Below, piece by piece: positions 1 through 11,721 of a stretch of 64,000 nt of DNA. A program made the position numbers and the translations under genes. Source of the DNA: Astrocystis sublimbata (taxonomy: Eukaryota > Ascomycota > Sordariomycetes > Xylariales > Xylariaceae). Every line of letters begins with the position of its first letter. Position 1 is the stretch's first letter. The DNA lies in contig JAJNNY010000071.1 of assembly GCA_022453515.1 (NCBI GenBank), positions 1 to 64,000 of the forward strand, given 5' to 3'. The notes under the pieces are model-generated. The model saw nothing but the letters and a program-made list of their open reading frames with translations, had not been told where the DNA came from and did no database searches.

Positions 1-544
1 TACTGATTTATTAAGTCGTCTCGGCTTATTACTTGCACACTGGAGCATGCTGCCATTTTAACATTCTGAATCCTCCGACGAGTGTTCTACGGGATGACTG
101 CAATGTCAATTCATGATCAAGATCATGTTCCCAATGTTCTGATATCCGAATCCTCATGCGGACTTAGCGGATATTGGCGGGGTTAGGGTTCTTACTCAGT
201 AGTACCGGACCTGAAGAAAGGAAATAACTCAGTTTAACGATCATGTGTCTATTTCCGACCAATAAATCACCGAGTGGCGCTTGAGGAGGAATACTAGCGT
301 TTACGCCATGAATCCTGCCTCTTTATTGATGTCTTTTGCCCCCTAATTCCCATGAGGCCGGACCCGAGTGCGAGTAATACCTCTCACGGCTAATACAGGT
401 CTTTAGATTTATCCATCTTGTAAACATTATTATAAAAGTCAAACTATTAAAAATAATAAGCATTTATAAATTAATTATTATATAAGTAGAAATATAAGGA
501 TATTAGATTATTATTATAAGCTTTAGATTCATACGTAGCTAATC
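1..544. other. Intergenic, AT-rich from about 420
   Basis: No open frame with coding character was seen. Bases about 420-540 are strongly AT-rich with short A/T runs, just downstream of the stop codon of the first gene (which is read leftwards), so this is probably its 3' flank. Confidence 0.5.
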
Positions 545-1438
545 TTAAAAACCTTGAGAATATCCATGGTAAGCCTCTCTTTTCGCATAAGAAGAAAGAT
601 TATTATCACTGGCAAGCTCGCCGCCGTCGATAGTGTCAGGCAGCTCTTGTGCTAGACGGAAAGATCCTCTTTGTGCCCAAACCGAGTTATCTTCATTACT
701 CGAAACAGGAACATGAGCTTCCACAGGTCTTTCCTGCTTCTGCGTCTCATGCTTCTGTGTAAGCTCGTTCAGCAACCTGCGTGGACCCCAACGCGCAAAC
801 AACACAACGACTATAACAGATTCAATGAGGAGCGGCACTCCCAGTGCTATTGCAAGACCGATGGCGATCTTCGTTTCATTGGGCATAGTTAAAGCTGTAG
901 AAGTCGATGGCTCTGGTACAGAACTCATACACATCGGAGATGAGTTGGCAATCCCAGAGGGTTTGAACACCTTCATGAATATTGGTAGCGTGATCCATGA
1001 GCTAGAGTCTGATTTGCTGCAGCACGATGCGTCCTGGCCGCAACAATACTGGCCAAACTTATGGGCAGTGGACTCGCAGAGTGTGAGTCCTTGATACGAA
1101 TTGAGGCTCACTAGGAATGATATGTCAGGATCGTGACATAATTAATGGCACAAAGTCTTCTTTCAAAACTCACAATTTTCGTCTTCGCAGTATTTCTGGC
1201 AAGGTGCATCCCAAGCCTTCGACGTGCAGCCCTGTACGGTGAAAATGTTGTCACCGAGGGCATCAAGACAGAGTCCATTATCGAGGCAGTAGTCGCTCTG
1301 GCTGCAACAGACGCTCACTTCCGCTGACGAATTGCACGCGAACATGAAGTCCTTTTGAAGCCCCGCAGCGTCGTAGCACGTCGCCTCACCTTGCGCGTTC
1401 ACTAGCGCCAAGAGGGCCAAGAAAAAAAGAACCGCCAT
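545..1438 (-). CDS. Single-pass type I membrane protein with Cys-rich ectodomain
   Basis: Two exons, complement(545..1110, 1174..1438), give 276 residues. The intron begins GTGAGT, ends CTAG, and splicing restores one frame. A hydrophobic signal peptide (about residues 1-16, ending in LVNAQG) starts the protein. A Cys-rich extracellular part follows, with CCSQSDYC and CCGQDASCC-like clusters and a Ser-rich stretch. One transmembrane helix (IAIGLAIALGVPLLIESVIV) comes next, followed by a basic stop-transfer RWGPRR and a hydrophilic tail of about 80 residues. This architecture (signal, Cys-rich, Ser-rich, single TM, charged tail) is common among fungal plasma-membrane proteins annotated as Mid2/WSC-like. 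No WSC domain proper is visible, so the role (wall sensing or other) is inference. The start is the only ATG before the signal peptide. Confidence 0.8.
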
Positions 1439-2465
1439 GGTTTGGAACTTAAAAGTATTACGCCTTGATAAGGCACCCGAAAAGCAACGTCGCGGAGCTT
1501 ATGAACACGAGAGGTAAGGGACCCCATCTTTCCCATGTACCAGTGGTGGTCTCTCTGTTAAATACCCAAAGCTCCGACTATCTTTGACATGCCAGGAAAG
1601 GATGAACCAGAATACGACCTTGCGCCCGCGATCCTATCGTGATACATTTAGTGTGGGGTCACGTCGCAGTGGCTGACGGCGCAGTCAAGTGGCGTCCGTG
1701 GGGTCGAACTCCGCAAACTTGTCGCAATAGCTCAGTTCGCAAACATATCCGTGAAGTCATTGAGATAATTTATGAAGTGATATAAAACCAAGACAGGAAA
1801 CATTAATCCATGTTGTTATATTCTCGAGCAACGGTTCTCGAGTGCCTGTTCGCAAGAATGTCCCCCGAATAATGTTATCTTTGGCTTTTCCCCATCCCCA
1901 TCGGCATCCTCGCCGGTCCTGCAGGATTGAGATTCGTCAATTCTACTGGTTGGGGTCCCCAAGATGCCCCCAGACCCCGCCACGACCTTCCAGACTGTCG
2001 AATCCTAAATCTAATCTATCCAAGACGATTACTACGCTAAGAAAGTCCCGATTTGTGCAACTCTACTAGTATCCTGCTGCCTGCTGTGGTGGTTCACAGC
2101 CACCGCCATATACCTAGGTAATGTAACCTTACCATGATGATTCACATCTCCGACGATTTTGCTTTTGCGAACAACGCTGAACAAGCGACGAAAGGAACCT
2201 TCGCTGTCCAGTCTCCTAAGAAGGTCATATCGACTAGACCTGCATCTCCCTGACATGGGACAGGGGGACCATGTTGGGCGCAATTGCACTATGTTTGATT
2301 TGGAGAAGGTGTGATATGTGCATGCCCGCTCCCTGTCCTGCATACTTGAAAGCTTTTTGGCGTCATTGTTGCTTGCAGCGACGGACCCGATATGAATCAG
2401 GGGTGTAACAGCTGCAGGTGATCACGGAAGAATACACCGCCGGTTCGTAGTGCTGCCCTGCAGTG
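1439..2465. other. Intergenic, nothing recognised
   Basis: The stretch separates two genes that both read leftwards. Short open frames exist on both strands (for example 2032..2343 minus), but they are rich in Arg/Ser, lack any recognisable motif and look like chance frames. Confidence 0.4.
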
Positions 2466-3536
2466 CTATCCTGTGCATGGATTACGCTTGCATCGCTCGA
2501 GATCGCTTTCAGAGCACTGTTCCCATAATTCTTTGGCATCTATCACGGGATCTCGAACCACTTGTCTTCGCCACCTATCCCATGCGGGGGTCCTTGGTAG
2601 AATTTCCAGACCGATCCAATCTTCGTCTCTATAACGCCTAAGTAGCGTCGCATAGACGTGTGTTCTTGTCGCGACTCGGACCTGTGAAATCGTTTCGAGG
2701 TCGAGCAATGTTCGGTGCGCGTGGATGTACAAGCCAAGCCAAGTATTCAACTGGCCAAGTACGTTGTAAGCGACCAAAATGGCTTGGTCTTCCACTGAAC
2801 CATTCGGAATAGTTGAAAACATAAACGCCAGTAGTATAAATGTTCCCACGCGCGCAAAGGTTTGCAATCCCTTCAACGGCCCATGCCATCGGTGTGCAAT
2901 GGTTGTCCGCAGGCTCAACCCCAGCCCTGTCCATTGCAGGATATCCTTACGACTCCCTTCGAGGATTAGCGCCGAGTTTCTTCGCCCCAAGAAAATTGCA
3001 GCGTCGGCTTTATCGGGAAATGAAGGCGTTGCTTTGGATGGTATGAATGACATAGCATCCAGGATCCGAAGATACACTGACCATACAGCAAGGGCAAGAA
3101 GGTTTGACTTGCCCACCCAAGTGCTAGCATGAACACAAAACGCCACAGACACTAGCAAAGCAAATGATAGCCATGAGAGAGCGGCGATGAAACAGCAAGC
3201 AGCAACAAGACGCCGCTTTCGTGCGTCCAGCTGCGCTGTGTTACTAATTCCGTAAACTCTGACAAGGCCATCTTCTAAAAGGCTGCATCGAGACATCATT
3301 TGCGCGACCCTGATGTTCCGCAATGGCGCCGTTTTCTTTCCATAAGGACTGAGGTAGTCTCGATCCTGCACATCTATGAGACCGTCATAGCTGCGTAGGT
3401 AGGCCTGAAGCCCGGAAACTGGCGCCAAAGATAATACGTCTAGTAACCGTTTATTGGCACGGCGGAAGCTGGTTTCCTCGTTTTCGCTAAGTAAGACAAG
3501 AAATGTGCTAACGTCGAGAGTCCAGGTGGGAGGCAT
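2466..3536 (-). CDS. Unknown fungal multi-pass membrane protein
   Basis: A single exon encodes 356 residues. The N-terminal 105 residues are hydrophilic. Hydrophobic helices follow at about 107-134 (CCFIAALSWLSFALLVSVAF), 142-163, 225-240 (VGTFILLAFMFST) and 248-268 (ILVAYNVLGQLNTWLGLYI), and the tail is soluble and rich in Arg and acidic residues. No family motif was recognised and no catalytic signature is visible. The start is the first ATG (MPPTWTLDV). The frame is open for over 1 kb with a membrane-protein hydropathy pattern, which supports a real gene. The neighbour to the right is a HET-domain gene on the opposite strand, so the two share a 1.27 kb divergent promoter region. Confidence 0.7.
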   Translation of the reverse strand: MPPTWTLDVSTFLVLLSENEETSFRRANKRLLDVLSLAPVSGLQAYLRSYDGLIDVQDRDYLSPYGKKTAPLRNIRVAQMMSRCSLLEDGLVRVYGISNTAQLDARKRRLVAACCFIAALSWLSFALLVSVAFCVHASTWVGKSNLLALAVWSVYLRILDAMSFIPSKATPSFPDKADAAIFLGRRNSALILEGSRKDILQWTGLGLSLRTTIAHRWHGPLKGLQTFARVGTFILLAFMFSTIPNGSVEDQAILVAYNVLGQLNTWLGLYIHAHRTLLDLETISQVRVATRTHVYATLLRRYRDEDWIGLEILPRTPAWDRWRRQVVRDPVIDAKELWEQCSESDLERCKRNPCTG

Positions 3537-4803
3537 TGTTTCGAAGATGTGAATTAGAAGAAGGGAGAGAGATCTTTAACGATGATGAGCTCTATTTGAA
3601 CGTCCATTTTAATGCATTTTGCGAAAAAGCCTTACCGCAAAGTGAAAATATGACCAGTTACAAAATCATGTATGATTGTATCCCTATTAAACGGGTTGAA
3701 TGTGGTCCCTTACATCAGTGGCTGGAGCCTGTCGGCTTTCCAAGATAAAAACGCCCATCTGTTGCTGATGTTGTGGTATAGTGCTGCAGTCCAGTTTAAT
3801 GACATCCAGCTACCTAAGTTTGAGATGACCACCGCTGCTCTCAATCAGCACCTCCCTTTGTACAGCATGTGTATATTGCAGTCCATATAGATATGAACTA
3901 CGTGCTCAAACTGTACTGGATCAAGGACTTGTGAGATTGTCCCCCCTTGCATAGTCCGCAGCATGTTCTGAGTGGGAATTGCTCTCATACGCTACATATT
4001 TCACCACCACGCTAGCTTATATGGACCACAGACAAGCGAGGAAAGAACAAGCACTATAATATGAAATTGAAGCACATAAACATTCGCGTAGGCATGTCTG
4101 AGACCTGCATTATAACCGAAGAGCAGTCTCCTCTGATTGGTCCTGAGGTAGGCTGTGGCCCATTAATGCAAGCTGTAGCCTCTCGAGGCAGGCTCACAGG
4201 GGGCTGCGTTGGAGTAAGTGGCTTCACCGAAATTTATATCAAACTGTGAGCCTGGTGCTAACCTAGCCGAACCAGGTTATTCAGCCACGTCCGCGCTATC
4301 GAATGGATGCATTGTGAAAAGCAAAATATAATAGCTGTGTAGCTAAGGTAATGCAACCAGGGCTCCAGAAACAGAAATGGAGGCGTTATCGCCTACTGTT
4401 ACCCGACCCAATGACAATCGCAGACAAAATCTACTGGGTGGTGTGCAGGAGTCAAAGCAGGCTAGGTTGCCTTTATGTCATGGTTCGGTTACGGTTCAGC
4501 TGATAATCACTCATCGAGGTCGCATTTGAAGATTCGCGTATGCGCGTAAGCCTCCACCAACAGATCACATCGTTGAATGGTTACATCGCCAAATGCAGCT
4601 CCCATGAGTAGCTCAAACAAGAAAAGGAATTGGTCAACAGCCAGGTACATGAGACCAACATATTTAATAATCCGGATAGTAAAATGCAGGACTCAATGAT
4701 CGAAGTGTTCATTGCATCCGTGAGTTGCACTCACGCTGCTGTTCTCCTCCTTATCGTCAGCTATTTATATGATTCCACTATTCAGTCAAACGTGATATAG
4801 AAC
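3537..4803. other. Divergent intergenic region
   Basis: It lies between the start codons of the leftward membrane-protein gene and the rightward HET gene, so it should hold both promoters. Only short open frames are present and no repeat or RNA gene was seen. Confidence 0.4.
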
Positions 4804-7800
4804 ATGGATATACCACGGAGAATTACGATAGAAGGCAAACGATATTCACGTGACTCCGAACTTTATGGACTTCGTTTGCAGCGGTTTGATGACGAAAGCC
4901 TATCAAAGATTGGGGAGTTCCAGTATCAGGAGTTGCCTAAGACGAAGAAAAGGATCCGCCTATTGGTTTTGAAGTCGGCTAGTCAACAGACGTCACAGAT
5001 TGACTGCGAACTTATTGAAGCGGACTATGGCAACCGTTTTCACATCCCAACCAGACCAGTAGCAGACCCGAAAGAGCCGCGCTCGGAAGAATCGCCTCAG
5101 AAGCAACAAAGTCCCCAAGAAGATGAGTTGAGGAGACTAAAAGAGGAAGAAGCAAGACTTTTGAGCATGAAAATCGACTACGAGGCTCTATCTTGGTGTT
5201 GGGGCACTGGCAACGAAGACTACGCAATCAGAATCGAACAGAATGGGACTGTTTTCAAGAAAAAGATCAGGGAGGAACTTGCCCTAGCGTTGCGATTTCT
5301 CCGTTACGCTCACGAGCCAAGAACAATTTGGGTAGACTCCGTTTGCATTGACCAACGCAACTACAAAGAAAGGGGCCATCAGGTTCAGATGATGTCCAGA
5401 ATCTATACGAGAGCCAAAAGTGTCTGTGTGTGGCTCGGAATCGAGGATGAAGACAGCCACATGGCTATCAATTTCATCAAGGACGAAATCCTCGAGCTGA
5501 AGAACTTTGATACTATATGCTCCGACAAGAAATACGCGCAGAAATGGAAATCATTGATGATGCTGATGCAGCGATCCTGGTTCTCACGACGTTGGATGAT
5601 ACAGGAAATATCTTTGGCTCAGACTGCGATCATACACTGTGGTCCATCAACAATTAATTGGAACGATTTTGCAGTGGCGGTTGAGCTTTTCGTCGAGGTT
5701 GAGAATGCGACCCACCGCCTGTCTGAAGTCATGCAGAAAGATGAGAAGTTTCTTCACATTCCAGGCCTGTTCGAACACGTCTCAGAACTTGGAGCTAGTC
5801 TCTTGGTGCAAGCTACTGGAAAGGTCTTCCGGACACAGAGCGGGACAACTACTGGGAGAGACTCAGCTACTGAAAGGGACTCCCAGACACAGACTGGGGC
5901 AGAAGCCGACATGCTACTCCGAAACCCAAACAATCTTATCGAGGTCTCGAGAGAATCCAAGGCGATCGACCCCCTTGAAAGACGGAGTTTGCTGAGTCTT
6001 CAGTATCTGGTGACCACGATGTACATTTTCCAGACCTCAGAGCCTCGAGACGTTGTTTATTCTCTCCTTGCAGTCGCCAGAGACGCATCACCTTCGGCTG
6101 AGGATTCCATTCTCTCGGACCCGGAAACTGCGCTGCTAATGAGAACTGGGTTCTCTTCTTCCCTTGAAGCCAAACCTTTCAATGTTGACTACTCCAAAGC
6201 ATACTCTGATGTATGTCGGGACTTTGTCGAATTCAGTATTCGGCGTACGCATTACATTGATCCTATTCAAGCACTTGATGTTCTTTGTCGGCCCTGGGCT
6301 CTGGAAGCACCAACGGCAGAGTCTGCTCGCCTGAATAAGGAAAGGAAGAAGGAAAATAATAGGGAAAGTATGAAGCCACCGAAAAAAACATACCTGTGGC
6401 ACAAAGATCAAGACCAACTAGTTGAAGATCATCGGAGTCTAACACGGTATAAGAATGATAGCGACAAAAGACGGAAGGAAGGAAACTTTTGGCTACGTCC
6501 ATGGACCGCAAACAAGAAAGGGGAAATTAAGAACCTTTCTCCATTCGATGATACACCTCAGTCGAAGATTCTATTCAGGGAACTACAAGCGATGAAAGAC
6601 AAACACTTTCCTGCTTCAGACCCCGAGAAAACCTCGGATAATTTTCAAGGTCCGGAGAAAGATTCGAAAATTGAAGATATGGAGCTACCATCCTGGGTAG
6701 CCTCTGCGCGATCAGCCCCATTTGATTTATTCTATCACGCTGGTTCAATCGACAAGACTGGTAGGATCAATGCTGATCCTCTTGTTGGGGCTCCTGTAGA
6801 GTAAGTTTCTTCAGGGTTTTATTGCATCTTTTGACTACCACTGTCATTGCTGCTGGAGAATCCATTCTCTATTCAAAAGTGTTCAAGCGATGTGTCTTTG
6901 CAATATTTGCTGACATTGACTCTTGCACCTAGTGGCTATCGAAACTACAATGCAGCTCAAGCTCAGCATCTTGATCTAGAAGCTGTCAAATTTCGGAAAA
7001 GACTAGCATGCAAACATTACAGCCTCTACGTTAAAGGCTTCATCTTTGACGAGGTGGATGAGGTGAGAGACGCGTCACAAAATGGCTATATTCCCGAGTC
7101 TTGGATCACCCTTGGCAACTGGAGGAAACCAGAAAAGTATTATCCGCCAGACAGCTTTTGGAGAACACTTGTCGGAGATCGAGGGAAAGACAACCAAAAT
7201 CCCCCGTACTACTTTGCTCGAGCATGCAGGGAGTCAGCGATTAAAGGGGGTCTACGGAGTGGGGGGATCAACACGAGAGCATTGATCGACAACGAACAAA
7301 ACTCCATCATCGCTGAATTTTGCCGACGGGCTCAAGCTGTCATATGGAGTCGCCGCCTGTTCAAGACAAAGAAGGGTATCCTAGGACTTGGCCCGATGAA
7401 CGTTAAAGTTGGAGACCAGGTCGGGATCATTTATGGCTGCACTGTGCCTGTCATCTTGAGGAGAGGTAACAAAGACAGAACGAAATGGCGAGAGACGAAC
7501 GACAACATGGAGGAAGAAGCTGAGGCTGAGATCGAAGACACTGTGCAAAGGGCGAAAGAAGAGTTCGAAGATAGCGTTGAAGCCCTGAAAGTCTGTGTCA
7601 AGAGACTGCACGAACTCAGGCTACGCAGATTGCGTTTTGTCAATGGCGACAGAAAGCTCGACGATGAGGTGGTTAAAACTCGCAACCATTACAACGAAAC
7701 CCGAAAGAAAGAATGGGAGGCGCAAAAGGCGCAAGAACAAGAAGAGATGAAGAAGAAGAAGGAGGAGCAAGATGAGATAGAAAAGGACAAGAATGGCGAG

Positions 7801-7986
7801 ACTGCGGAGGAGGAACAAAGGGAGGTATCCAAAATGGTCAGGAACCAAATGGAGGCAGCCAAGGAGGACCCCTATCTTCATTATCAACTTATTGGGGACA
7901 GCTATGTACACGGAATGATGGATGGTGAAGCGCTTCGCCGAAAGTTCTACGAGGACATTCCTGATCGAACCTTCGAATTGAGGTGA
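4804..7986 (+). CDS. HET-domain protein with C-terminal coiled coil
   Basis: Two exons, join(4804..6800, 6933..7986), give 1016 residues. The intron starts GTAAGT, has a CTGAC branch-like motif near 6910 and ends CCTAG. The HET domain (PF06985) lies at about residues 125-285: YEALSWCWG, then IWVDSVCIDQRNYKERGHQV, then the arm ending RRWMIQEISLA. HET proteins act in heterokaryon incompatibility and other fungal regulated cell death; the HET domain is TIR-related. The middle (residues about 330-640) is hydrophilic and low in recognisable domains. The second exon carries DGYRNYNAAQAQ, then a long charged segment rich in Glu/Lys (about residues 850-960) that should form a coiled coil. ATG 4804 sits in a good context (GAACATGG). 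What triggers the protein cannot be told from sequence. Confidence 0.88.
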
Positions 7987-8375
7987 CACAGGTAAATACC
8001 ACCGATCAGCGTATATTGATGCGTCTGAAAGACTTATTTGTTGCTTGCCTCTCTTAAGAGTTGCATTTAGGTACATGTTTTCAATTAATGTCGATGACAA
8101 CACGCAAGGGAGCATCCATTTCATGGTCGCATCCCATAGGAGTACTGGCTCCTGGTTTGCTATCTTTAGGGGTGTTGGCATGATGGACTTTACAATTTGG
8201 TTCTATGACCCGACAGGCTGGTGCCCGCATGGGGCCTGGGATGCCCCCCTATAATGCGCGGTTCCGCCCCAAACTCTGCTTGACATATTGTTTCCTAGTC
8301 GTTTCTTTTCAACCTCTTAATAAATCAATGTATCTGAATCAATCATACATGTCTCGTATGTCGAGTGAGGTGGAT
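7987..8375. other. Convergent 3' intergenic region
   Basis: This 389-base spacer lies between the 3' ends of the HET gene and the O-methyltransferase gene, which converge. No gene or repeat was seen. Confidence 0.4.
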
Positions 8376-9855
8376 CTAATACCGGCTTCGTTCCTTCAGT
8401 ACAGCTTCTACCAGACCTTCTGTTTCGACACCCACCGACCAGAACTTGACAACCTTGAGTCCAGCAGCATCGAGTAGCTTGCAAAACTGTGCTTCAGTTC
8501 TCTCCATGCCATTTAACAATGCTGCAGAGTTTGTGAGCAATGACACGTCAACGTCAAGTGCGCACAGCACTTAATAATACCAAGAAGGAGACTTACCCAT
8601 CATGTTGATGTCCAAGAGTGCAGGATACAGTGGAGTGTTGCTGCTAGGCAACACAAATTCTGACAGGAGGAGTTTTGAATACCCCGGTGCCATAGCCGCG
8701 GCAGCCCTCTTAAGTATCTCCACGCAGTCCGCGTCGGGCCAGTCGTGCAAGATTGAGCGAAAGTAATAGCATCTAGCACCTGCGGAGAGAATCAGATTTC
8801 AGTTTGAACAACGATTGGGTTATAGGGTTCAATACCCTTAACTGGCTGCTCTTGGAAGAAGTCGTGTTTCTGACGCTCTACCTTGGGTATGAGGTCTTGG
8901 ATGCTGTCAATGACGGGAGGCAGATCCTGCAAGATTAGTCTGCCCGGAGCATCGGGGTACCGCCTGTGAAACTCTGCAACGTCGTGACCTTCACCGCCAG
9001 CGATGTCTATGAGGAGCGTGGCATCAGTGTCCCTATGCGCATCCTTAAGCAAGATCTGATCAACGTCAAAGAAGTCGAACCACTGCTTCCTGTCCACTCG
9101 TTGGCCCGTCATGAAGGCGTTGAAATTCATCATCATTGACGGATCCTTGATCAGCCATGGGAACATATTGTCGGGTGTATTATGAGCATCTTGAAACGGG
9201 CCTGGGGCCCCTGACACATGCTTGAAGCTCGTTTTCTCCAGGTAGAAAGGTAGATTGGCAAGAGACCGAGTGGCCGCAGAGAACCTCGTGAAAGTCAGAT
9301 CAAGACACGCATGATTCAAGAGCATCTTCCTACATGAACTGATATCCGCCAAGAAGAGCACGATCAACCAGGACTTTGGTGATAGGGGTCGGAGAGTATT
9401 CTTCTGCGGATGTCTCCTTGACGAAACCTAACGCAACAAGCGGGCGCAGGAGGCGCACTATCAAGACGTTAGTAACAAAGCTGGTTAAACAACGCATATC
9501 TAATGCACCTATCAAAAGCTTCTCTGCGCCTGAAAGTTGGGACAGTTGATCTGCTGAGATAGGGGTGTCCGATTTGGCGATCTCTTCGATGACCCCAGCT
9601 TTAATGAGCGCCATCAAAGCGGCAGGCGCATGTGGCTAGAGTACGGTTTAGTCCCGATACCATGTCCACGCGAGTCATCTTCCGAATGCTTACCGACATA
9701 ATCACCCGCCAGATGGTATCGATGGGAGTCTCAAGCATAGCTGTCGCACGCATAGCAGCTTCAAGCAGCTGTTTGCGGGCGCCATCGTCTTGCCCAGCTG
9801 AGACATTCTCAGCTGCTGCGATAAATTCAGCTGCGGCTTTCGTAGTATCCGCCAT
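8376..9855 (-). CDS. SAM-dependent O-methyltransferase (COMT class)
   Basis: Six exons, complement(8376..8521, 8597..8779, 8836..9284, 9334..9457, 9509..9635, 9694..9855), give 396 residues. All five introns (49-75 nt) are GT..AG and keep frame; intron 2 holds a TACTAAC branch site. The protein has an N-terminal helical dimerisation and winged-helix part (PHAPAALMALIKAGVIEEIA, then LSGAEKLLI). Next is the Rossmann SAM site, LLIDIAGGEGHDVAEF, then LQDLPPVI, and a catalytic His in the motif SILHDWPD. The tail GMERTEAQFCKLLDAAGLKV matches fungal O-methyltransferases of PF00891. Such enzymes methylate hydroxyl groups of phenolic or polyketide products; the substrate is unknown. It lies 4 kb from a terpene cyclase, so it may belong to the same pathway, although sesquiterpene pathways do not always need one. 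Confidence 0.92.
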
Positions 9856-11721
9856 TGTGAGTAGCTAATTCTGGACTTTTCTTTATATTATTACGCCGGA
9901 AAGAAATCTGGTAAAGAGATTATAGCCGTGGTTGTGGTGAGAGTAATCATGAAGTTGCGGATATGAAGAACGGAAAAGCTGAGAGGAGTAAAGTAATAAT
10001 TACTTATTCAACGACTACTCGTACGACACGCGGCATGGTGATGGGGACAGTGTAGTCCGCTCCTCAGGGAATTAAGGCAAACACCAGGAAATCCGGTCAG
10101 CACTTGATGACTGTTGACTGTATTAGTGTCTGCTAAGTGTCACGATTTCGAATATAAGTGGCCGCGGGCGGTTAAGTTTGGCTTAATAACGCTCTATCTT
10201 TTGGTAGCGTCGTGTGTGCAGTCCTATTCCGCGACACCATGGCAAATAATGCAAGCGAGAGTGCGAGTCTTAGATGTTAGATAAGTATGTTTATCACATA
10301 CATCGAATGACAAAAATCAAGATGACCACTATGAATGAACAAGCATGCAGATCCCCATATGATTCTCAGGTAAGGCGACCTCGGTTTGTCTGATCATTCT
10401 GTGGCAATAACCTTTCAGACAAGCAGCACCACAGGTTGCCGCGATGGAATAGAGATGTAGAGGCGTGATGCCTGGTCAAGGTGGCTTCACGGACCCTTAC
10501 TAGTCACAGTCCTAGCTCTTAGGTCATACCGTATTTTTGGTAGATCTTAGATCGGACAGCGCTTCTAGACACCGGTAGCCTTACAAGCCACCTAGCTCGC
10601 TTTCCCCGTAATCACCTAGTCCTGATTGTTCACCTTCATCATACGCCGAGATACGCTTCGGGTGACGCGCCAAGCTCACACTAAAAAAGACTCAAGACGG
10701 GTCGCTCGATTTACTGGGTCAGGGATCACAGCACAACATCTCCCTCTGCATCACAATTTCAGAAGCATATTCGAGCCGTATTTGTGAAAAAAACAACAAA
10801 AAAACAATACCGCCTGCCACCTTCATACTGTAGCAAGAGAAGGAGAGGTTACGCATTGTTTGTATATGCGTTGCTTCCAGCGCATTGTAAGCAGAGAATT
10901 AAAGACTTGGTAGGCTCGGCATGGGCTCGGTAAGACAGTCTATTTATAGCTAGCATTTGGGGCTAAGCTGACGCTCCCCCCAATCACGATACAATCCTTT
11001 GTCGATCGAATATAGCCACGGTGAGTGCTATTAAAGCCTCGAATTACTCCATTGTCGAGGCTACGATTGAAAACGGTTGCCGACTTTCCAAAATTCCTGT
11101 CATGCAACGAAAAAATAAGATGGCCTTACTTCATGACAACTAACCTTGTCGCAGATCCACAACTGTTAGTCTATAGTATCGCGCCATATCACACTCTGCC
11201 AGATACACGATACCTCATGAGCAATAAGCCACATTTCGGCTTCAAACTAGATACCTCTTCTACATATATCTACTCATTATCATTCTCAGCACACGCCTCT
11301 CCTATCTGACATTTTTTGATGTAAACAAGCGATCTGACAATGAGTCGGTCAGCGTTATATACCTCACAGCATTGGCATGGTGTGCAGGGATGATTACTTA
11401 ATTCATGCGACATGACAGGCGGGCATTGACGTCATTGCGACAGCGAACCTGTTTCCATCTCATGTGGAATCGACTGATGTTTAGCATCACGATCCGTAAG
11501 TGCAACTTATGAGCGAAACCTCAATAAACACCACTCTCAAACACCATATCTTAACATTCAACACGCATAATCTCAATTCAAATAATAATTCACCTCGGTA
11601 TTATATAATCGCATACATTTAAATGTTTATGTCATCATCTCACATCGTGCGACCCCTCGTCTTATAGTCCCCTCATCTCACCCTCGTTTTCCCCCCCTTT
11701 CCCCCCCCCCCCCCAGCTTCA
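9856..11721. other. Long divergent intergenic region
   Basis: This 1.87 kb lies between the starts of the O-methyltransferase (leftward) and the DLH/SnoaL-like gene (rightward). No coding frame with a recognisable motif was found. The last 30 bases before the rightward start hold C runs (11691-11697 and 11701-11714) in a pyrimidine-rich leader. Confidence 0.4.

Noticed and set aside
2032..2343. A 103-codon minus-strand frame
   Set aside because: No motif, Arg/Ser-rich, no neighbouring exon that would extend it.
11025..11309. A 94-codon frame before the DLH/SnoaL-like gene
   Set aside because: No motif and AT-rich surroundings; not supported as a gene or upstream exon.
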